Shown one piece after another: positions 60,672 through 64,000 of a stretch of 64,000 nucleotides of DNA (position 1 is the stretch's first letter; each line of letters starts with the position of its first letter). A program made the translations under genes and the position numbers. Under the pieces are notes generated by a model. It was not told the origin of the DNA, did no database searches, and was given only the letters and a program-made list of their open reading frames with translations. Source of the DNA: Terriglobus sp. RCC_193 (GTDB lineage Bacteria > Acidobacteriota > Terriglobia > Terriglobales > Acidobacteriaceae); NCBI RefSeq assembly GCF_041355105.1, contig NZ_JBFUPK010000001.1, positions 1,984,001 through 2,048,000 on the forward strand, read 5' to 3'.

Positions 60672-61099
60672 TACAGACCCTCCTTGCGGCCATTGGCCAA
60701 CGACTGCGCATCCACCGCGGCCATTACATTCAGCAGCCCAGCAACCACGGCAAACTTGCTTCCGTAATCGGAAACCGTATCCGTCAGAACCTGGCCACCA
60801 AGGCTGGCCGCATGGGCAATCACATACAGCAGCGGCGAACCCATCTGTCCCACAAAACCCAGCAGATCCAGCACGTCGCCATTCGTGGCGGAATAAACTT
60901 TGCCGTGCATCATCATGCCCAGGAAAAACATGCTGACGATGGACACAAACAGCAACGCTGCGCGAATAGGCTTCTTCACCAACACGTGCCCAAGCCCCGG
61001 CACCAGCCAGCCGGCCACCAGCACCAGCGTAGGAGACATTGCACTCTGTCTTACCGGAACCTTCGTTGTTTGTATCACTGCCATTCCGTTGTCGATCAT
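60671..61099 (-). CDS. DUF6677-like small membrane protein
   Basis: A 142-aa protein with about four hydrophobic segments: LVAGWLVPGLGHVLVKKPIR then ALLFVSIVSMFFLGMMMHG and MGSPLLYVIAHAASLGG. The opening GWLVPGLGH pattern matches what I recall of DUF6677 proteins in Acidobacteria. It lies five bases after the M24 peptidase stop and overlaps the 56-aa gene, so the three form an operon. Role unknown. Confidence 0.7.
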   Translation of the reverse strand: MIDNGMAVIQTTKVPVRQSAMSPTLVLVAGWLVPGLGHVLVKKPIRAALLFVSIVSMFFLGMMMHGKVYSATNGDVLDLLGFVGQMGSPLLYVIAHAASLGGQVLTDTVSDYGSKFAVVAGLLNVMAAVDAQSLANGRKEGL

Positions 61100-61104
61100 A
61101 TCAG

Positions 61105-62289
61105 CTAGATTCGCACCAGTTCGCGCTGAATCTTCCCAGTAACAACCGCGCTTCCCGGCTTGGTCATCATGTCAATCTCGCTCCGCACCCCGAAACACTC
61201 CGGCCCGGGTGGGAGATAGATACCCGGCTCCACGGAAAAGCAGGTCATCGGCAGGATCAAGCGCTCGTCATGCGTCTCGAAGTTGTCCAGGTGCGCACCC
61301 GCGCCATGCAACTCCGTGCCGATGTTGTGGCCTGTGCGATGCGTAAACCACTGGCCAAAACCAGCGTTGACAATCACCTCGCGAGCTGCAGCATCCGGCT
61401 CCCACCCCGCAATCGGCTTTCCCTTGGCAAACCGCTGCTCTACCAGGCGAATGCCCGCATCGCGAGCCTCCACAACCGTGCGGAAGACGCGCCCCTCATG
61501 CTCCGTAGGATCGCGGTCCACAACCCCGGTCCACGTAATGTCATACCAGACCGCCGAAGGATCGTCCTTCAGCTTGCCCCATATGTCGATCAGGACGAAT
61601 GAGCCACGTTCAATGCGTGACGACTTCCCTGCCACCGGCTCGTAGTGCGAGTCGGCCGCATTTGGCCCCACACTGACGTTTGGCCCATGCTCCCAGACCA
61701 GACCCTCCTTCGCCAACTCGGCCTGCAGATACTCCACCATGGCGAACTCATCCGTGCCTACACCGCGCACACGCGACCCCATCTCGCGCCACGCATCTTC
61801 CAGGATGCGATCGATCTTCCTCTGTGCGATGTAGTGTGTCTCCACCTGGTGCTCTGTCAGCACTGCCTCAAACCGGCTGACCAGGTTCGCGGAAGAAACA
61901 ATCTCCTTGCCCATACCGTTCAGCACTTCAATGGTGCCGGCATCCACCATCGCCACATACATCACAGCGTTCCGCGGCGAATACTGCATGGCGATGCGCG
62001 TCGAGCCCTGGAGCATCTGTTCCAGCGCCGATTCCATCTCCTGCCACGTGGAATACAGCACACGCTCGCCCGGCAACGTATCCAGCTTACCCGCCTCAAT
62101 GCGGTGGTTCAGCTTACGAGGCTCCCCTTTCGCGGGGATGAAGTAAAACCACCGACGTGTAACGTGCATGGACGGATCAAGCCCCAGGATGCGATACGCC
62201 AGCGGATCGCGCACGTGGTGGTCATAGAACAACCATCCATCCACTCCCGCCTGCTTAAGAGCCTCCTGCACCTTCGGAACGTCCATCAT
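61105..62289 (-). CDS. M24-family metallopeptidase (Xaa-Pro aminopeptidase-like)
   Basis: A 394-aa pita-bread-fold peptidase. The N-terminal creatinase-like domain (VDGWLFYDHHVRDPLAYRIL) precedes the catalytic half. Metal ligands are in VLIDIWGKL (Asp), VWYDITWTG (Asp), HRTGHNIGTELHG (His), FSVEPGIY (Glu) and VRSEIDMM (Glu). This is the five-ligand set of M24. No signal peptide, so cytosolic. The substrate is probably a Pro-containing dipeptide. ATG 62287-62289, first gene of the operon with DUF6677 and the 56-aa gene. Confidence 0.9.
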   Translation of the reverse strand: MMDVPKVQEALKQAGVDGWLFYDHHVRDPLAYRILGLDPSMHVTRRWFYFIPAKGEPRKLNHRIEAGKLDTLPGERVLYSTWQEMESALEQMLQGSTRIAMQYSPRNAVMYVAMVDAGTIEVLNGMGKEIVSSANLVSRFEAVLTEHQVETHYIAQRKIDRILEDAWREMGSRVRGVGTDEFAMVEYLQAELAKEGLVWEHGPNVSVGPNAADSHYEPVAGKSSRIERGSFVLIDIWGKLKDDPSAVWYDITWTGVVDRDPTEHEGRVFRTVVEARDAGIRLVEQRFAKGKPIAGWEPDAAAREVIVNAGFGQWFTHRTGHNIGTELHGAGAHLDNFETHDERLILPMTCFSVEPGIYLPPGPECFGVRSEIDMMTKPGSAVVTGKIQRELVRI

Positions 62290-62321
62290 CCACCTCGCAT
62301 TTTTATGCTACGCGTAAAAAC

Positions 62322-62351
62322 AAAAACGCAGCACCCACGCCGGGTGCTGCG
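62322..62351 (-). terminator. Terminator of the DUF2911 gene
   Basis: On the minus strand CGCAGCACCC pairs with GGGTGCTGCG around GGCGT, followed by TTTTTG. Plus-strand stem positions are 62327-62336 and 62342-62351. It lies just after the DUF2911 stop. Confidence 0.85.
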
Positions 62352-62365
62352 CTCGCTCGTACGGA

Positions 62366-62929
62366 TTACTTCATAAAGGTAACGGGAACCCACACATCCG
62401 TGGTCTCCCACTTCACGTGCATCTCTGTGCCCTTCGCGGTGGTATTGCGGAACTCGATGGACATCATCTCCTGCGGTGCGGTCAACGATGCCTTCTTCAT
62501 CGGTGCCTTGCCAAGATCATCAGCCTCAAAGCGCTCCGTTCCCCACTGTCCAAGATGCTTGCAGAACACCAACTGCCATTCACCCGCAGAAGGCAGCGTG
62601 ACCAACGTGTACTTGCCTGCGGGAACATGCAGCGAACCCACCATCAGATCGGTATTGGTCTCAAAGAGCGTGGCTTCATTTGCGCCGGTGCGCCACCAGG
62701 TGGTGTACGGCACCAGATCGCCCATAATCTTTCGCCCGCGCATGCTGGGTGCGCCATAGTCCACCTTTACCGTGTGGCCATTGATGCTGGCCTCTGCCTG
62801 CTTCCGCGGACTGGCCAGAGGAGCACCCGGCTTGTGCGGAGCCATCTCCATTCCACCCTGCGCCATCGCCGAAAGACTCAAGCCACAACACAGCAGTGCA
62901 GCGGCTACTACCAGCTTCTTGATCTTCAT
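62366..62929 (-). CDS. Secreted DUF2911 protein
   Basis: A 187-aa protein with a signal peptide (LVVAAALLCCGLSLSAMAQ) and the DUF2911 pattern: VKVDYGAPSMRGRKI, YTTWWRTGANEATLFETNTD, VPAGKYTLVTLPSAGEWQLV. The domain is common in Acidobacteria and Bacteroidetes, exported, function unknown. ATG 62927-62929 with AAAGGAG upstream fixes the start over an earlier in-frame codon. It lies 67 bases downstream of the beta-lactamase-fold gene and may be cotranscribed. Confidence 0.88.
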   Translation of the reverse strand: MKIKKLVVAAALLCCGLSLSAMAQGGMEMAPHKPGAPLASPRKQAEASINGHTVKVDYGAPSMRGRKIMGDLVPYTTWWRTGANEATLFETNTDLMVGSLHVPAGKYTLVTLPSAGEWQLVFCKHLGQWGTERFEADDLGKAPMKKASLTAPQEMMSIEFRNTTAKGTEMHVKWETTDVWVPVTFMK

Positions 62930-62996
62930 AAACAAACTCCTTTTCGCGCCTCTCACGTTATACGAAACGAAGCATGGGAAGACAGCAACCGTCGCG

Positions 62997-63863
62997 CTAT
63001 TTTTCAGACTTTTCCTTTGCCACCTCTGCCTCAAAGGCAGTCTTCTTCTCATTCACAGCCTGGTGGTATCCAGCAGGATCAATCCATACTGCATCACCTT
63101 GCTGTGGCCAGCGTGCCATCTTCCCCAGAAGGTCAAAATACACACCATGCGCGCCAAGAAAGATATCCACGGGAAGCGCGTTCAAGGTGGCAAATGTCTT
63201 TTGAAAATCCTGCTCAATTCCCGGATACGAAGCAGGTCTGCCCGGCGTGGAAACCAGCCGCACTGCCGGGTTCCACGACATGCCGCCCACAATCACCACT
63301 CGCAGCGTGCGTCCACTCTCGTGTGTCTCCATGGTCCACGTGGTGCATCCCTGCGTATGGCCCGCCGTCTTATGCGCAACGATGGTCGTGCCGCCCAACT
63401 GCACCTTGTCCATGTCATGCAGAACACGATCCACGTGAACCGGCGGAAAATGATCCAGCGAGTGATCATAGTCAGATGCGCCACCGTCTTCCATGACCTT
63501 CACATCGCCATCCATCACCATCAGCTTTGCGCCTGTCTCCTTCACCACCTCGGCGGAACCCGCGGCATGATCATAGTGTGACTGGCTGCTGAGAAGAATC
63601 CTGGTATCACTCCACTTGAAGCCCAGCTTTTCAATACTGGCGTGTATCTGCGGAGGCGACATAGCCAGGTTCGCGTTGATCAGGATGTTGCCTTTCGGCG
63701 TTGTGATCAGGTAAGCCGCAAGATCGCGCGATCCGACATAATACAGATTGCCCGAGATACGAAACGGCGCAGTGGGCGCAATCCAATCTGCTTTGTTCTG
63801 AGCTACTGCAGGTAGTTGCAGCGCGGCTATCACCAGCGCGGAATAGAGAACACGAAGAGTCAT
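62997..63863 (-). CDS. Subclass B3-like metallo-beta-lactamase fold protein with Gln at site 1
   Basis: A 288-aa secreted protein (signal VLYSALVIAALQLPAVAQ). The fold opens FRISGNLYYVGSRDLAAYLI. The metal motif reads SSQSHYDHAAGS, that is Q94-x-H96-x-D98-H99, with Gln in place of the first His, as in GOB-type B3 enzymes. Further ligands are HTQGCTTW and GAHGVYFD. B3 enzymes hydrolyse beta-lactams; related fold members have other substrates, so lactamase activity is inferred. ATG 63861-63863. Confidence 0.88.
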   Translation of the reverse strand: MTLRVLYSALVIAALQLPAVAQNKADWIAPTAPFRISGNLYYVGSRDLAAYLITTPKGNILINANLAMSPPQIHASIEKLGFKWSDTRILLSSQSHYDHAAGSAEVVKETGAKLMVMDGDVKVMEDGGASDYDHSLDHFPPVHVDRVLHDMDKVQLGGTTIVAHKTAGHTQGCTTWTMETHESGRTLRVVIVGGMSWNPAVRLVSTPGRPASYPGIEQDFQKTFATLNALPVDIFLGAHGVYFDLLGKMARWPQQGDAVWIDPAGYHQAVNEKKTAFEAEVAKEKSEK

Positions 63864-63908
63864 GCGCCAAGCTTAATGGCCACCGATACATCCGCAAAAC
63901 AAAAACGT

Positions 63909-64000
63909 TTACGCTCCGGCAACATGATGCTGGAATTGCTGACGAAGCTGCGTAACCATGGACGGCCATGGAATATCTTGTTGGCCAGTAAGCGTCTCCA
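63909..64000 (-). CDS. 3' end of an unrecognised gene (runs off the window)
   Basis: On the minus strand a frame open from the window edge ends at TAA (63909-63911), 45 bases upstream of the beta-lactamase-fold start. The last residues are ETLTGQQDIPWPSMVTQLRQ then QFQHHVAGA. Too short to name. It would be upstream in the same direction as the lactamase-fold gene. Confidence 0.4.
   Translation of the reverse strand, partial: ETLTGQQDIPWPSMVTQLRQQFQHHVAGA

Overview
The window reads as Acidobacteriota DNA, most likely Terriglobia/Acidobacteriaceae. This is an inference from several things: an Oar-type TonB receptor with an N-terminal carboxypeptidase-regulatory domain (51.3-54.6 kb), a second decayed copy of such a receptor (36.0-36.3 kb), paired Tat-exported sulfatases with a true formylglycine-generating enzyme, a DUF6677-like protein, a BlaI/M56 pair, and a membrane-anchored winged-helix regulator. 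No rRNA or CRISPR array is present. The only complete RNA gene seen is tRNA-Glu(TTC) at 35.1 kb.

Positions 1 to about 31,260 look like the right part of an integrated mobile island. The evidence is a 59-base 3' fragment of a tRNA-Leu(CAA) at 31202-31260, still followed by a tRNA-type terminator. This is what a tyrosine-integrase attachment site looks like; the intact tRNA and probably the integrase should lie to the left, outside the window. Island contents from left to right: (i) an SOS mutagenesis cassette imuA-imuB-dnaE2, divergent from an SRAP (HMCES/YedK-like) abasic-site gene; (ii) a minus-strand operon of WYL regulator, type III Res-like and Mod-like proteins, a 158-aa unknown, and a UvrD-like helicase with a RelE/ParE-like N-terminus; (iii) divergent from the WYL gene, a compact type III CBASS operon: CD-NTase, HORMA, TRIP13-like AAA+, a SLOG-plus-NDT/TIR-like putative effector, a DEDDh exonuclease and a DUF3800-like protein; (iv) a plasmid/ICE-type maintenance block with an ArdC-like protein, a DUF6908-like protein and a frameshifted ParB-like gene; (v) an overlapping pair coding for a double-HxK phospholipase-D-like protein and an unrecognised 528-aa protein, divergent from a Fic protein. 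A perfect 10-bp inverted repeat straddles the promoter between the WYL regulator and CBASS, so one repressor probably controls both the restriction operon and CBASS.

From 31.3 kb onward the DNA looks like ordinary chromosome. It carries a ClC channel with a MarR regulator, CorA, a queuosine-precursor transporter, tRNA-Glu, UdgX, a sulfatase, a cytochrome c, a two-component system with a beta-propeller protein, and a tripartite RND efflux operon (tolC-like, membrane fusion, HAE1-like pump). A second sulfatase follows, then the Oar-like receptor, a PpiC-type rotamase and a formylglycine-generating enzyme; this is a plausible unit for taking up and desulfating a sulfated compound. Next come a BlaI-M56 sensor locus whose proteins share GVTPEYA repeats, an M24 peptidase operon, a DUF2911 protein and a B3-type metallo-beta-lactamase fold protein with Gln at the first zinc position.

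The best candidates for something undescribed are the CBASS operon with its two-domain effector and two accessory nucleases, the PLD/528-aa pair, and the RelE-UvrD fusion attached to the restriction operon. All assignments come from reading motifs by eye; no database search was run.
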